A stretch of DNA of 53,934 bases from Bradyrhizobium sp. NAS96.2 (GCF_001908235.1 NZ_LGHK01000079.1:1-53934); one strand, 5' to 3'; shown: positions 1 through 8,768, numbered from the stretch's first letter. Numbers and translations are program-made. The notes: generated by a model from the letters alone, not told the origin.

Positions 1-32
1 TAATCGAAGGCTTCAGCCACTTCGTTACCTCC

Positions 33-500
33 ATGACTGCTCCGATTGCTTCCGGCTGGAGCGTTTGCCGGGTGGGGTTTGCACCCACTGGAAAGCGCCG
101 CCTTCTCACGGCGCACACCCGAAGCGGACATTTGAACAGCATCGCGACAGTATTCGGACCAAGTCTCGGTCTGCTCGTCTCTTTAATCTTCGGTCGCGGT
201 AACGCGAAAGACGTAACTTCAGACACCTTTGTAATCTTGCTTTTGGTTGTCTATCTGAACGGCCTCGTTCCGGCTTTGATAACTGCCGCCTTCGATGGCT
301 ATTTAGATCGCAGAGTGAAGGGCATCTCAAAGTGGTTGCTTGCGGGAAGCTTTGGCTATGTTGTTGCCTACGTGAACATACTCGTTCCTCTGTTGGTGTA
401 TGATCCTAAGTGGGGCCTCGTTGGTGCCATTCCTGCCGTGATCTGTTCAGCTCTTACCGATCAAGTAATCGGCTCTGCCAAAGATTTCGCACGCGCATGA
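33..500 (+). CDS. hypothetical small membrane protein
   Basis: I do not recognise the family. The open frame gives 155 residues with about three hydrophobic segments (roughly residues 41-52, 66-85 and 104-140), so it is probably an inner-membrane protein. The first ~32 residues, including FAPTGKRRLLTAHT, look like translated repeat sequence of a kind often seen fused to short Bradyrhizobium ORFs. The true start may therefore be the in-frame TTG at 132, just before the first hydrophobic segment. Base composition is visibly more AT-rich than the neighbours, which hints at transferred DNA. The upstream context lies outside the window. Confidence 0.45.
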   Translation: MTAPIASGWSVCRVGFAPTGKRRLLTAHTRSGHLNSIATVFGPSLGLLVSLIFGRGNAKDVTSDTFVILLLVVYLNGLVPALITAAFDGYLDRRVKGISKWLLAGSFGYVVAYVNILVPLLVYDPKWGLVGAIPAVICSALTDQVIGSAKDFARA

Positions 501-622
501 TTTTGGACTTCCGTTGTTGGCCCTTAGCGGACGTTCACTCAGGCATATTCAATGTCAGCTTTTGACGGCAATCCGGAATCTCGCAATCCCCGCACGCGGG
601 TACCCGATTCAGATTTATCGCT

Positions 623-1678
623 TCATGCCGTCGCGAGAGGCCTGACCCGAAGCGCGCCGCGCAGGCCGGCGCCGGTGCCGAGCATGATGCCGGCGATGGC
701 GATGAAGGACGACAGCGACAGCGTCGACAATCCGGTCAGCCCCTGCCCGACCGAGCAGCCGAACGCCATCACGCCGCCCGCGCCCATCAGGGCGGCGCCG
801 CTGGCCGAGCGCAGCATGTGCTGCGGCGACCGATAGCCTTCGAGTTCGAAGCGTCCGGTGGCAATCGCCGTGAGCAGGCTGCCGGCGAACACGCCGAACA
901 CGGTGACAATGCCGAAATTGAGCGTCGAGCCGGTCGACAGCATGACGTATTGCAGCGCGTCGGCGATCGGGGCGATGAAGGTCAGCGACGTCACCGGCAC
1001 CGGATTGAAATCATCGGCGCCGAGATAGCCGGTCGCGTACCAGCCGCCTGCGACCAGCAGGCCGACGATCAAGCCGGCTGCGATCTGACCCGGCGACTTG
1101 CGGAACGGGGCATGGGCAAAGGCAAAAATGATCAGGGCGGCTGATAGCACCGAAGCCGCCACCATCCGCGCCGGTATTGCGCCAAGGCCGCTGGCCGTCA
1201 GCAGGGCCGGCACCGAATTGGCTGATACCGTGGCCTGCGAGGCCTGCACCATCGCGATCCGGGCCGGGGCGATCAGGCCCTTCAGCGTCATCTCAGCGAA
1301 GATGCCGAGCACGATCACGACCACGAAGGAGCGCAAGTTGCCGCGCCCGAGCAGCACCAGCGCCCGCGAGCCGCAGCCGTTCGACAGCACCATGCCGTAC
1401 CCGAACAGCAGCCCGCCGAGGAACATCACCGGCGCCGAGAACGACGGTTGCAGATAGATCGACTTGCCGAGATCGACGAGACCGGCCGCCGCCAGCAGTT
1501 GCGAGGCCGCGATCGCAACGCCCATCGCCAGCGCGTAGGTGCGCACGAGGCGGCCATCGCCCTCGGCCCACCAGCCGCGCAGCCCGCTCATCATGCAGAA
1601 GCCGCTGACGAGCCCGACCGAACCATAGATCACGCCGATGATCAGGGCGGCGAGGATGACGATCGTGGCGGGGTCCAT
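623..1678 (-). CDS. YeeE/YedE (TsuA-type) sulfur transporter
   Basis: A 351-residue polytopic membrane protein of the YeeE/YedE family, whose characterised members (TsuA) import thiosulfate. About nine to ten hydrophobic segments are visible. The family cysteine motifs are present: SNGCGSRALV near residue 100 and FGCSVGQGLTGL near residue 305, the latter closely matching the GCxxGxGxTG signature. It is the last gene of the long minus-strand run that begins with paaA, 110 bases after the quinone-oxidoreductase-like gene and separated from it by a palindromic repeat. Family assignment is firm. The substrate, and any link to phenylacetate metabolism, are inference. No rhodanese or TusA-like partner is adjacent. 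Confidence 0.85.
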   Translation of the reverse strand: MDPATIVILAALIIGVIYGSVGLVSGFCMMSGLRGWWAEGDGRLVRTYALAMGVAIAASQLLAAAGLVDLGKSIYLQPSFSAPVMFLGGLLFGYGMVLSNGCGSRALVLLGRGNLRSFVVVIVLGIFAEMTLKGLIAPARIAMVQASQATVSANSVPALLTASGLGAIPARMVAASVLSAALIIFAFAHAPFRKSPGQIAAGLIVGLLVAGGWYATGYLGADDFNPVPVTSLTFIAPIADALQYVMLSTGSTLNFGIVTVFGVFAGSLLTAIATGRFELEGYRSPQHMLRSASGAALMGAGGVMAFGCSVGQGLTGLSTLSLSSFIAIAGIMLGTGAGLRGALRVRPLATA

Positions 1679-1698
1679 GACAAGCCTTCAATTGCCTT

Positions 1699-1783
1699 CG
1701 TCATTGCGAGCGAAGCGAAGCAATCCATACTATCACACGGGGAGAGAATGGATTGCTTCGTCGCTCCGCTCCTCGCAATGACG
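1699..1783. repeat. palindromic repeat family A, copy 1
   Basis: An 85-base imperfect inverted repeat with outer arms CGTCATTGCGAG and CTCGCAATGACG and inner arms GAAGCAATCCAT and ATGGATTGCTTC. Copies occur at 7360-7445, 8769-8851, 13788-13873 and 26387-26471. It is an intergenic REP/BIME-like element and would form a long hairpin in the transcript. Confidence 0.9.
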
Positions 1784-1788
1784 GTGAA

Positions 1789-2808
1789 CTATGGCCGCAA
1801 AATCACGCGGTCGCGCGACGAGCCTGCGACGGCAACGAACGCCGCCTTGGCCTGTTCCAGCGGATAGATCGCACTCTGCTTGATCGGAAACGGCTTCAGA
1901 TGCCCGCTGGCAAAGCCCGGCGCGAGCTCGCGCAACACCTCACCGGTCGCAACCGACGAGAACGCGAGCGTGTCGATCCCGACATAGGTGTGCTGGCCCC
2001 GATAGAATTCGAGAATGTTGAACTGCACGATGCGGTCGACCGCCGCGATCAGGATCTGGCGGCCGCGCAGCGCCAGCGACTTGTGCGCGGCCTGGAAATA
2101 GGGATCGCCGACCGTGTTGTAGACGATGTCGGCACCCTTGCCGCCGGTCAGCTCGCGCACCCGCGCCGCGACATCGGTGGCAGAGGCATCGATCACCTCG
2201 ACCGGCGCATTGCTGTGACCCTCATAGGGCTCGCTCTTGCGCACCACGCCGATCGCGCGCGCGCCGTGCCAGCTCGCGATCTGCACCGCGGCCTGGCCGA
2301 CCTTGCCGTTGACACCCATCACGAGAACGGTCTCGCCCGGCTTCGGCAGACCGGCGCGGCGCAGGCCTTCCATCGCGGTGACGAAGGGCACACCGATCCC
2401 GGCGGCTTCGTCCCAGGAAATGCCGGCGGGCTTTTCCACCACGGCATCGGCTTCGACCACCAGATGAGTAGCGTGGGTGCCATCGCGCCGGATGCCGAGG
2501 TCGCCGGACGAGCCGAACACCTCACGGCCGATCAGGCCTGAAGGCCCGTCGATTACGACGCCCGCATAGTCGCGGCCAGACGTGCGCGGGAACACAGCAT
2601 AGGGCATCAGCCCGGTCGCGGCCTTGACATCGGACGGATTGACCGCCGCCGCCCTCACCGAGATCAGGACATCGTTGTCGCCGCGCGACAGCACATGCGT
2701 CTCGACCACCGGCGCCACCGCGGCAGCATTCTCCGCCTTCGTCAGCAGGCGGACGCAGCGGGCGTCGACGGGTTGACGATTTGCTTGCGGGGCCGACGGC
2801 ATCAGCAT
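1789..2808 (-). CDS. MDR-family quinone oxidoreductase-like protein
   Basis: A medium-chain dehydrogenase/reductase of the zinc-independent quinone oxidoreductase type, probably NADPH-dependent. The N-terminal GroES-like domain shows AAVNPSDVK and GRDYAGVV. The Rossmann domain carries GVNGKVGQAAVQIA. The structural-zinc cysteine cluster of alcohol dehydrogenases is absent. I chose the ATG at 2808 (339 residues) because GGGA lies five bases upstream; the ATG at 2823 is possible. A longer frame open to 3015 runs into the amidase gene and is rejected. It sits 91 bases after the amidase in the paa run. The substrate is unknown; an enone or quinone from aromatic metabolism would fit. Confidence 0.8.
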   Translation of the reverse strand: MLMPSAPQANRQPVDARCVRLLTKAENAAAVAPVVETHVLSRGDNDVLISVRAAAVNPSDVKAATGLMPYAVFPRTSGRDYAGVVIDGPSGLIGREVFGSSGDLGIRRDGTHATHLVVEADAVVEKPAGISWDEAAGIGVPFVTAMEGLRRAGLPKPGETVLVMGVNGKVGQAAVQIASWHGARAIGVVRKSEPYEGHSNAPVEVIDASATDVAARVRELTGGKGADIVYNTVGDPYFQAAHKSLALRGRQILIAAVDRIVQFNILEFYRGQHTYVGIDTLAFSSVATGEVLRELAPGFASGHLKPFPIKQSAIYPLEQAKAAFVAVAGSSRDRVILRP

Positions 2809-2834
2809 TCCAGTCCCGGTCATGGGGTGGCCTG

Positions 2835-2849
2835 ATGGCCTCAGGCCAT
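2835..2849. promoter_or_regulatory. inverted repeat upstream of the oxidoreductase gene
   Basis: ATGGCCTCAGGCCAT is a perfect 7-base inverted repeat around one base. Next to it (2849-2870) are two related half-sites, TGACTAATCG and TGACCGATCA. Together they could be an operator for the downstream minus-strand gene, but no cognate regulator is identified. Confidence 0.3.
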
Positions 2850-2899
2850 GACTAATCGACTGACCGATCAATTCAAGGGGCTTGTTGCCGCCGGTCGTG

Positions 2900-4330
2900 T
2901 CAGAGCTTCGGCGGCGGGGCCGTGCCCAGGATCGCCTCGATCGACAGGCCAAGCCCGAGCAGCCTGGCATCGCTGCCCACGGGACCATCGAGCTCGAGCC
3001 CAACCGGCAGGCCATCAGGCGTCATGCCGGCATAAAGCGACAGCCCGGGCAAGCCGGCATTGCTGCCGGGATCGGTGTTGCGGATCATGGTGCCGAAGGT
3101 CGGCACCGGCTCGCCGCCGTTGACCGACATCTCGCCGGACCCGATCTTCTCGTCGATGAGTGGCGCCGGCGCGACCGTGGTCGGAAACAGGATGGCGTCC
3201 AGTTCGTTGTGGCTGAGATAGGCGGCATAGATCGCCTGCAGCGCCGGCCGCTGCACCTTGATCGCATCGTCATAGGCGGCACCGAAGGCGTCCGCGGTGA
3301 TGGCGCCGAAAGCGCCGACGACGTCGGGACTGGCGACACCGGCCGCGATATCGGACAGCGTGATCCCTTCGATCCCGGAGGCGGCGAGCCAGGCCGGGAT
3401 GTCGGCGATCGGCTCATGCAGCGCGACCACGAACGACACCTTGCCGTTCTGCTCGAACAGGTCCGGCATATCGACATCGACCAGCGCGGCGCCGGCCGCC
3501 GTGAGCCGGGCACAGGCCGCGCGGGCAACGGTCTCGACATCGCGATCGAGGCCGCCCCAGAAACAGGCGGGAATGCCGAGACGCACGCCGCGTAGCGGAA
3601 TGGCTGCGGCCTGCGGCGTGCCTGATATCACGGCGTCGAGAAGCGCGACATCGGCGACCGTGCGTCCCATCGGGCCGACGGTGTCGCGGGTATGGCTGAT
3701 CGGAACCACCTGGTTGTCGTCGTGGTAGCGCCGCTCGGCGCCGCCATTACCGACCGAAGGCCGCAGCCCCACGGTCCCCGTTAGCGCCGCCGGCACGCGG
3801 GTTGAGCCGCCAGTATCAGATCCGAGCCCACAAGTGGCGATCCGCGCGGCGATCGCCGCCGACGTTCCGCCCGACGACCCGCCCGGAATGCGGCTGGTGT
3901 CGTAGGGATTCCGCACCGGTCCCGCGAAGGGTGCGAGATTGGTGCTGGTGATGCCGAAAGCGAGCTCGTGCAGGTTGGTCTTGCCGATGACGACAGCGCC
4001 GGCATCGAGCAGCTTTTGCAGCGACGGCGCATTGCGCACAGGCCGGGCGTGCTGCAGTGCCGGCGTGCCGCCCGATGTCGGCATATCTGATGTGTTGATG
4101 TTATCCTTGACGACGATGGGGAGACCGGCCAGCGCGCCGGTCCGTTTCCCGGCATCGACCTCGCGCGCCGCGGCCAGCGCACCGTCGCGGTTCAGCACGA
4201 TGAAGGCATTGAGGTGCTTGAGCCGCTCGGCACGATCGAGCGCCGCCTCGACGACGCTGACTGCCGTGACTTTCCTGTCGCGGATATCGGCGGCGATTTC
4301 CGCAGCGGTTGCTTCGTTGGTATCGGCCAT
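2900..4330 (-). CDS. amidase (amidase-signature family)
   Basis: A 476-residue amidase-signature enzyme. The Ser-cisSer-Lys triad is visible: Lys75 in VVKDN, Ser152 in PGGSSGG and nucleophile Ser176 in SDTGGSTR. Relatives include mandelamide hydrolase and indoleacetamide hydrolase, which release arylacetic acids from amides. It lies 36 bases downstream of paaK on the same strand. The likely role is therefore to feed phenylacetate or a related aryl acid into the pathway from an amide; this is inferred from position and not shown by the sequence. It has no signal peptide, so it should be cytoplasmic. It could instead act on an unrelated amide. Confidence 0.85.
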   Translation of the reverse strand: MADTNEATAAEIAADIRDRKVTAVSVVEAALDRAERLKHLNAFIVLNRDGALAAAREVDAGKRTGALAGLPIVVKDNINTSDMPTSGGTPALQHARPVRNAPSLQKLLDAGAVVIGKTNLHELAFGITSTNLAPFAGPVRNPYDTSRIPGGSSGGTSAAIAARIATCGLGSDTGGSTRVPAALTGTVGLRPSVGNGGAERRYHDDNQVVPISHTRDTVGPMGRTVADVALLDAVISGTPQAAAIPLRGVRLGIPACFWGGLDRDVETVARAACARLTAAGAALVDVDMPDLFEQNGKVSFVVALHEPIADIPAWLAASGIEGITLSDIAAGVASPDVVGAFGAITADAFGAAYDDAIKVQRPALQAIYAAYLSHNELDAILFPTTVAPAPLIDEKIGSGEMSVNGGEPVPTFGTMIRNTDPGSNAGLPGLSLYAGMTPDGLPVGLELDGPVGSDARLLGLGLSIEAILGTAPPPKL

Positions 4331-4366
4331 GGAAACCCCGCGCCCCCTTGGATTGCGGGCGAGAGG

Positions 4367-5698
4367 CTATTCTTTCGGCCGCTTGTCGTAAACCCGTTTC
4401 GCCTTGCCGAGCGAACGTTCCAGCGTCTCGGGCGCGACGACACGGACGCGGGTGGAGATGCCGATCGTGTTCTTGATGAACGCGGATACCTTCTCGGCAT
4501 GCGCCGTGAGCCCTGCGCCGTCCCAGCTCTCGGGCCGGGCTTCGGCGAGCACCGTCATCTCGTCCATGCGGCCCTCGCGGGTCAGCTCGATCACGAAATG
4601 GCCGCCGCACCAGTCGGTCGCCAGCAGCGCTTCCTCGATCTGGGTCGGAAACACGTTGACGCCGCGCAGGATGATCATGTCGTCGGAGCGGCCGGTCACC
4701 TTCTCCATCCGCCGCATGCCGGGCCGGGCCGTGCCGGGCAACAGCCGCGTCAGGTCGCGGGTGCGGTAGCGGATGATCGGGAAGGCTTCCTTGGTGAGCG
4801 AGGTGAATACCAACTCACCCTTCTCGCCGTCACCGAGCACCTTGCCGGTCAGGGGATCGATCACCTCGGGATAGAAATGATCCTCCCAGATGTGCAGGCC
4901 GTCCTTGGTCTCCACGCATTCCTGCGCGACGCCGGGGCCGATCACCTCCGACAGGCCGTAGATGTCGGTCGCGTCCATGTCGAAGGCCTGCTCGATCTCG
5001 ACGCGCATCGCGTTGGTCCAGGGCTCGGCGCCGAAGATGCCGAACTTGAGCGACGATTTGCGCGGGTCGAGGCCCTGCCGCTTGAACTCGTCGAGGATCG
5101 CCAGCATGTAGCTCGGCGTCACCGTGATGATGTCGGGCCGGAAGTCGTTGATGATCTGCACCTGTCGTTCGGTCATGCCGCCGGAGATCGGGATGACCGT
5201 GCAGCCGAGCCGCTCGGCGCCGTAATGCGCGCCGAGGCCGCCGGTGAACAGGCCATAGCCGTAGGCGTTGTGCATCAGCATGCCCTTGCGGCCGCCGGCG
5301 GCGCGGATCGAGCGCGCCATCACATCGGCCCAGGTGTCGATGTCGGCTTTGGTGTAGCCGACCACAATCGGTTTGCCGGTTGTGCCCGAGGAGGCATGGA
5401 CCCGCACCAGCTGCTCGCGCGGCACCGCGAACATGTTGAAAGGATAGTTGTCGCGCAGATCGGTCTTCACCGCGAAGGGAAATTTGGCGAGATCGGAAAG
5501 CTGCTTGAAGTCTGTGGGGTGCACGCCCGCGGCGTCGAAGCTCTTCTTGTAGTGCGCGACGTTGTCATAGGCGTGCTTGAGCGACCAGGCGAGCCGCTTG
5601 GTCTGCAACGCCATGATCTCGTCGCGCGAGGCGCGTTCAGCCGCATCCAGCTCGGCGCGGTAGCCGCTGTCACTAACCTTGAGCTTTGCCGTTGCCAT
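4367..5698 (-). CDS. paaK: phenylacetate-CoA ligase PaaK
   Basis: A 443-residue ANL-superfamily ligase that activates phenylacetate with ATP and CoA to phenylacetyl-CoA, the first committed step of the pathway. The ATP-binding loop SSGTTGKP lies at residues 103-110. The signature YGLSEVIGPGVAQEC and the C-terminal RSDDMIILRGVNVFPTQIEE match PaaK closely, and the length is typical. GAGGAAA lies six bases before the ATG. It is 18 bases downstream of paaI and followed by the amidase, in one operon. Confidence 0.97.
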   Translation of the reverse strand: MATAKLKVSDSGYRAELDAAERASRDEIMALQTKRLAWSLKHAYDNVAHYKKSFDAAGVHPTDFKQLSDLAKFPFAVKTDLRDNYPFNMFAVPREQLVRVHASSGTTGKPIVVGYTKADIDTWADVMARSIRAAGGRKGMLMHNAYGYGLFTGGLGAHYGAERLGCTVIPISGGMTERQVQIINDFRPDIITVTPSYMLAILDEFKRQGLDPRKSSLKFGIFGAEPWTNAMRVEIEQAFDMDATDIYGLSEVIGPGVAQECVETKDGLHIWEDHFYPEVIDPLTGKVLGDGEKGELVFTSLTKEAFPIIRYRTRDLTRLLPGTARPGMRRMEKVTGRSDDMIILRGVNVFPTQIEEALLATDWCGGHFVIELTREGRMDEMTVLAEARPESWDGAGLTAHAEKVSAFIKNTIGISTRVRVVAPETLERSLGKAKRVYDKRPKE

Positions 5699-5716
5699 CG
5701 ACGTTTCCTCTGAGCC

Positions 5717-6172
5717 TTATGCCTTGATGTCCAGCTCGGGCAGCCAGGTGCCCGGTATCACGCGCGAATGTCCGCGGAACTCAGCGATCACGCTGTCGCC
5801 GACGGTGACGCGCACGTCGTAGATTCCCGAGCGGCCGCTGCGTGAGATCTCGCGCGCGGTCGCGACCAGCCGGTCGCCAAGCTTTCCGGGCCGGATAAAG
5901 GTGACGTTGCCCTGCGCCGCGACCGCGCGATCGTTATGGCTGTTGCAGGCAAAGGCGAAGGCTGAATCCGCGAGCGTAAAGATGTAGCCGCCGTGGCAGA
6001 TGCGCTGGCCGTTGACCATGTGCGGCTGCACGGTCATCGCCATCGTCGCGTGCCCCGGCTTGATCTCGACAAGCTCCATGCCGAGACCCTTGCTGGCGTC
6101 GTCTTCCTTCCACATCGCATCCGCGCAGGCGCGGGCGACATCCTCCGGCGATAGCGTGGCCTTCACGTTCAC
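5717..6172 (-). CDS. paaI: hydroxyphenylacetyl-CoA thioesterase PaaI
   Basis: A 151-residue hotdog-fold thioesterase. The PaaI signature HGGYIFTLADSAFAFACNS is present, including the catalytic Asp of LAD. In characterised bacteria PaaI hydrolyses ring-hydroxylated phenylacetyl-CoA and related dead-end CoA esters, releasing trapped CoA. Translation appears to start at a GTG, with GGGAG about eight bases upstream. An ATG overlapping that GTG is out of frame. It lies between paaE and paaK. A 94-base gap before it holds inverted half-sites and a good -35 box, so it may have its own promoter. Confidence 0.93.
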   Translation of the reverse strand: MNVKATLSPEDVARACADAMWKEDDASKGLGMELVEIKPGHATMAMTVQPHMVNGQRICHGGYIFTLADSAFAFACNSHNDRAVAAQGNVTFIRPGKLGDRLVATAREISRSGRSGIYDVRVTVGDSVIAEFRGHSRVIPGTWLPELDIKA

Positions 6173-6213
6173 ATCGAACTCCCTGTGCGCGGGCCCGTTG
6201 CGACGGACCTCTT

Positions 6214-6253
6214 GGTGTCACATTAGTGTTGGGCGCGACACCTTGGGTGTCAA
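6214..6253 (-). promoter_or_regulatory. candidate internal promoter and operator before paaI
   Basis: The gap between paaE and paaI holds GGTGTC-N17-GACACC (6214-6242), then TTG and another GGTGTC (6246-6251). On the minus strand a perfect TTGACA (6248-6253) is followed 17 bases later by AACACT, a weak -10. The 6-17-6 geometry matches the inverted repeat in front of paaA. Confidence 0.4.
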
Positions 6254-6266
6254 TGCGCGAGCAGAA

Positions 6267-7349
6267 TTAGACGTGGTCGTAATCGACCACGACCTTTTCC
6301 GAGCACGGCTTGGCCTGGCAGGTGAGGATGAACCCCGCCTTCAGCTCCCACGGCTCCAGCGAGTAGTTCAGATCCATCGGCGCCTCGCCTTCGACCAGCT
6401 TGGCGCGGCAGGTCGAGCACATGCCGCCCTTGCAGGCGAACGGCAGGTCCATGCCGGCGCGCAACGCGGCGTCGAGGATCGACTCGCCGTCGGCCACCGG
6501 CACCTCGCGGCGCTTGCCGTCGATGATCAGTCCGGCAATCGCCTTCGGCGGCGCGCCGGCGGGAACGACGACCTTCGGACGCGGCTTGCCGCCGAATTCC
6601 GAGACGAAGCGTTCGACATGAATGCGCTCGTCGGCGATGCCGACCTCGCGGCAGGTCGCCTCGATGGTCTCGCTCATCGCGGCCGGGCCGCAGACGAAAA
6701 CATGATCGACGGTTGAGGCCGGCACCAGCGAGCGCAGCAGCACCCGCACCTTCTCGCCGTCGAGCCGGCCGTGCAGGATCGGGATGTCCTGCTCCTCGCC
6801 GGAGATCACATGGAAGACCGAGAGCCGCTGCATGAAGCGGTCCTTCAGCTCCTCCAGCGCCTCGCGGAACATGACGCCTTCGGTCGAGCGGTTGCCGTAG
6901 AACAGGAAGAACCGGCTGTCCGGCTCGCGCGCCAGCACGCCCTTGATGATCGAAAGGATCGGCGTGATGCCGCTGCCGGCGGCGAAGCCGACATAGGTCC
7001 GCGCCTCGCCAGGCGCGTGCGCGACGCCAAAGCGTCCGGTCGGCGTCATCACGTCGAGCTCGTCGCCGGCCTTCAATTCGTCGGCGGCCCAGTTCGAGAA
7101 CGCGCCGCCGTCGACCTTCTTCACCGCAATGCGCAGCTCGCCGTCGTCGGGGCCGGAACAGATCGAGTAAGAGCGGCGGACTTCCTCGCCGTCCATCGTG
7201 GTGCGCAGCGTCAGATACTGGCCGGGCGTGAAGCGGTAGTCGCCCTGCAGATCGTCGGGGATCGCAAAGGTCATCGAGATGGCGTCCGACGCCTCACGGC
7301 GCAGATCGCTGACGGACAGACGGTGAAAGCGCGGGGTAAGGGACATCAT
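6267..7349 (-). CDS. paaE: phenylacetyl-CoA epoxidase reductase PaaE
   Basis: A 360-residue reductase that passes electrons from NADPH to the di-iron oxygenase PaaA. It has an FNR-type FAD domain (RRSYSIC, residues 58-64), a nucleotide-binding domain (GFAAGSGITP, residues 121-130) and a C-terminal plant-type 2Fe-2S domain with Cys306, Cys311, Cys314 and Cys344. Length and domain order are those of PaaE. GGAG precedes the start. It is separated from paaD by about 124 bases containing a family A palindromic repeat, an unusual interruption within the epoxidase gene set. Confidence 0.96.
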   Translation of the reverse strand: MMSLTPRFHRLSVSDLRREASDAISMTFAIPDDLQGDYRFTPGQYLTLRTTMDGEEVRRSYSICSGPDDGELRIAVKKVDGGAFSNWAADELKAGDELDVMTPTGRFGVAHAPGEARTYVGFAAGSGITPILSIIKGVLAREPDSRFFLFYGNRSTEGVMFREALEELKDRFMQRLSVFHVISGEEQDIPILHGRLDGEKVRVLLRSLVPASTVDHVFVCGPAAMSETIEATCREVGIADERIHVERFVSEFGGKPRPKVVVPAGAPPKAIAGLIIDGKRREVPVADGESILDAALRAGMDLPFACKGGMCSTCRAKLVEGEAPMDLNYSLEPWELKAGFILTCQAKPCSEKVVVDYDHV

Positions 7350-7359
7350 CTATCTCCGC

Positions 7360-7445
7360 CGTCATTGCGAGGAGCGAAGCGACGAAGCAATCCATCGCTC
7401 CGCGAGTGAGGAAGCATGGATTGCTTCGCTTCGCTCGCAATGACG
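7360..7445. repeat. palindromic repeat family A, copy 2
   Basis: A copy of the CGTCATTGCGAG/CTCGCAATGACG inverted repeat, lying between paaD and paaE inside the operon. In mRNA it would be a long hairpin that could affect differential stability. Confidence 0.9.
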
Positions 7446-7473
7446 GAGTGCTTATTGACAGCGTCGAACATGG

Positions 7474-7977
7474 TCAATGACACTTGAAGTAATCGAAGGG
7501 TTCACGGCAGCTCTTGCAACGCCACAGCGCCTTGCAGGAGGTCGAGCCGAATTCGGACAGCAGTTCGGTATCGCCTGACCCGCATTGCGGGCACGTGACC
7601 TGCTGCTCGCCGAACAGCGCGCGGCGCGAGGAGCCCGGCAGCGGCGGCGCGATGCCGTATTCCCTGAGCTTGCGGCGGCCATCCTCGCTCATCCAGTCGG
7701 TGGTCCAGGCCGGCGACAGCACGGTACGGACCTTCGGCGCATGAATGCCTTCGCGCTCCAGCGCGAGCTCGATCTCGAGGGCGATCATGTTCATCGCCGG
7801 ACAGCCGGAATAGGTCGGGGTGATCGCGACCTCGACACGGCCGTCGTGGACCGCGACATCGCGCAGCACGCCGAGATCGGCGATGGTCAGCACGGGGATT
7901 TCAGGATCGACCACCTGCGCGGCCGCGCTCCAGGCGCGCCGGCGCAGATCGGCATCGCTGAGCGCTGCGGTCACCAT
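7474..7977 (-). CDS. paaD: phenylacetate epoxidase maturation protein PaaD
   Basis: A 167-residue DUF59/MIP18-type protein. PaaD is needed for epoxidase activity, probably through Fe-S or metal-centre assembly. The N-terminal DUF59 domain has DPEIPVLTIADLG and TPTYSGCPAMN. The C-terminus carries the cysteine-rich tail TCPQCGSGD...SCKALWRCKSC, a putative metal site. The start overlaps the paaC stop by seven bases, which suggests translational coupling. Confidence 0.95.
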   Translation of the reverse strand: MVTAALSDADLRRRAWSAAAQVVDPEIPVLTIADLGVLRDVAVHDGRVEVAITPTYSGCPAMNMIALEIELALEREGIHAPKVRTVLSPAWTTDWMSEDGRRKLREYGIAPPLPGSSRRALFGEQQVTCPQCGSGDTELLSEFGSTSCKALWRCKSCREPFDYFKCH

Positions 7978-8747
7978 GTCGCCCCCGGAAAGGTCCGCTG
8001 CAGGGACTGCAATTCGCTGAGGAGATGGCCGAGATGCTCGCTATGGCTACCGACGCGGCCGCCCTGCTGCATCCAATCGCTCTTCGGCAACGCCAGCGTC
8101 GCCTCGTTGACGATGCCGGTCACGGTCTTCAACCAGCGCGACTTTAGCGTCGCCGGGTCGATCGCAATGCCGGCGTCGATCAGGCCGCGCTCACCGTCGT
8201 CGACCGCGAACATCTCGCCGGTATAAGCCCAGAGGTCGTCGATCGCATTCTGCGCACGGCGATGGCTCTCCTCGGTGCCGTCGCCGAGACGGACGATCCA
8301 TTCCGACGAATGCCGCAGATGATAGGCGCTCTCCTTTTCCGACTTCGCCGCGATCGCAGCAAATGTCGGATCGGAGGATGCCATCATCGCGCGCCAGTAC
8401 AGATCGGCGAATGCCGCGTAGAAGAACTGCCGCACCATGGTGCGGGCAAAGTCGCCGTTCGGCTGCTCGACCAGCAGGAGATTGCGATACTGCCGGACAT
8501 CGCGCAGATAGGCGAACTTGTCTTCGTCGTTGCCGCGGCCTTCGACCTTCGCGGCATAGGTATAGAGCTCGCGCGCCTGACCGAGCAGGTCGAGCCCCAT
8601 ATTGGCGAGCGCCATGTCCTCTTCCATCGCCGGCGCATGGCCGCACCATTCGGACAGCCGATGGCCGAGGATCAGCGCATCGTCGGCGCGGCGCAGTGCA
8701 TAGAGCACCAGCGGCGTTTCGGAGACCTCGATGTTGGCAACTGCCAT
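7971..8747 (-). CDS. paaC: phenylacetyl-CoA epoxidase structural subunit PaaC
   Basis: A 258-residue ferritin-like protein that forms the inactive scaffold partner of PaaA in the ring 1,2-epoxidase. It shows the family sequence LGHRLSEWCGHAP and LANMGLDLLGQARELY. The frame is open further upstream, but that part is translated family A repeat, so the ATG at 8747 (MAVANIEV) is taken. It lies 117 bases after paaB, with the repeat in between, and overlaps paaD. Confidence 0.95.
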   Translation of the reverse strand: MAVANIEVSETPLVLYALRRADDALILGHRLSEWCGHAPAMEEDMALANMGLDLLGQARELYTYAAKVEGRGNDEDKFAYLRDVRQYRNLLLVEQPNGDFARTMVRQFFYAAFADLYWRAMMASSDPTFAAIAAKSEKESAYHLRHSSEWIVRLGDGTEESHRRAQNAIDDLWAYTGEMFAVDDGERGLIDAGIAIDPATLKSRWLKTVTGIVNEATLALPKSDWMQQGGRVGSHSEHLGHLLSELQSLQRTFPGATW

Positions 8748-8768
8748 TTGATCAACTCGCTGGTGTTT

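Noticed and set aside
552..836. 94-codon plus-strand frame at the 3' end of the YeeE gene
   Set aside because: It overlaps the YeeE coding region antisense and has no domain or start signals.
4214..5713. 499-codon plus-strand frame opposite paaK and the amidase
   Set aside because: It crosses two real genes and has the low-complexity composition of a GC-rich shadow frame.
6216..6238. TGTCACA before paaI as an ECF41-type promoter
   Set aside because: No CGTC follows at 16 bases. The half-site belongs to the GGTGTC inverted repeat set instead.
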